Positions 5,505-5,572 of a stretch of DNA of 5,572 nucleotides are shown piece after piece; positions within the stretch are counted from its first letter, which is position 1, and each line of letters starts with the position of its first letter. Origin of the DNA: CAYFVR01 sp046541515 (GTDB lineage: Bacteria > Desulfobacterota > Desulfobacteria > Desulfobacterales > Desulfococcaceae). The stretch lies in assembly GCA_046541515.1 (NCBI GenBank), contig JBKHDD010000249.1:1-5572 (forward strand), given 5' to 3'. Below the pieces are notes generated by a model, which saw only the letters and a list, made by a program, of their open reading frames with translations, searched no databases and was not told the DNA's origin. A program made the position numbers and the translations under genes.

Positions 5505-5572
5505 AATGTATGAGGGGTTAGGCAATTTGCGAAAATGTTCATACCGGCCCTGGGAGCGACGAGTTGTACTCG

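Noticed and set aside
5505..5540. Sigma70-like boxes upstream of the exported protein gene (TTCGCA and TACATT on the minus strand, 17 apart)
   Set aside because: The -10 box directly abuts the Shine-Dalgarno site, so the transcript would start within or after it. This is not a workable arrangement for this start.
5560..5572. Inverted repeat CGAGT/ACTCG at the right edge of the window
   Set aside because: Five-base arms cut off by the window end. Without the following sequence it cannot be told from chance or from part of a longer structure.

Overview
This GC-rich bacterial window of about 5.6 kb looks like ordinary chromosomal DNA. It carries three confidently identified plus-strand genes, one probable small plus-strand gene, and one secreted-protein gene on the minus strand at the right end. 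High G/C at third codon positions keeps several other frames open for long stretches; I treat those as shadows. The gene mix, and the form of the fused membrane/flavin reductase, would suit a Gram-negative proteobacterium in the broad sense, possibly Desulfobacterota. That guess rests only on general impression, since no phylogenetic marker is present.

Left edge (1-197): the first bases look like a toxin-antitoxin junction. An ATGA stop/start overlap is followed by a VapC/PIN-type N-terminus (MLDTNIVS), and the resemblance ends after about 15 codons. It is probably a decayed or truncated vapC remnant. The rest of the leader holds only the ribosome binding site of the next gene.

198-2393: one long gene fuses a TVP38/TMEM64 (DedA-like) multi-pass membrane domain to a complete FAD/NAD disulfide oxidoreductase. 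The reductase keeps its redox-active cysteine pair, but the usual catalytic His near the C-terminus is Tyr. It also lacks the other hallmarks of a mercuric reductase. Its substrate is unknown. A strong GC hairpin lies just downstream and probably marks the transcript end.

2394-2737: a 344-bp gap with a comparatively AT-rich middle, which should hold the promoter of the next unit. It contains a short palindrome but no convincing promoter boxes.

2738-4650: a two-gene unit. The first gene is a D-3-hydroxybutyrate dehydrogenase with every known catalytic and substrate-binding residue present. It is followed 41 bp later by a patatin-like serine acyl hydrolase with an intact Ser/Asp dyad. Together they suggest release and oxidation of stored or membrane-derived acyl units, for example polyhydroxybutyrate turnover, though the hydrolase substrate is not shown by sequence.

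4684-5491: a small protein with a single C-terminal membrane anchor converges, across 43 bp, on a minus-strand gene for a small exported protein with a clear signal peptide and an OB-fold-like pattern. Neither has a function I can name. No tRNA, rRNA, CRISPR array, insertion sequence or phage gene was seen, and no obvious new multi-gene system. The most unusual items are the fused reductase with its altered active site and the vapBC remnant.
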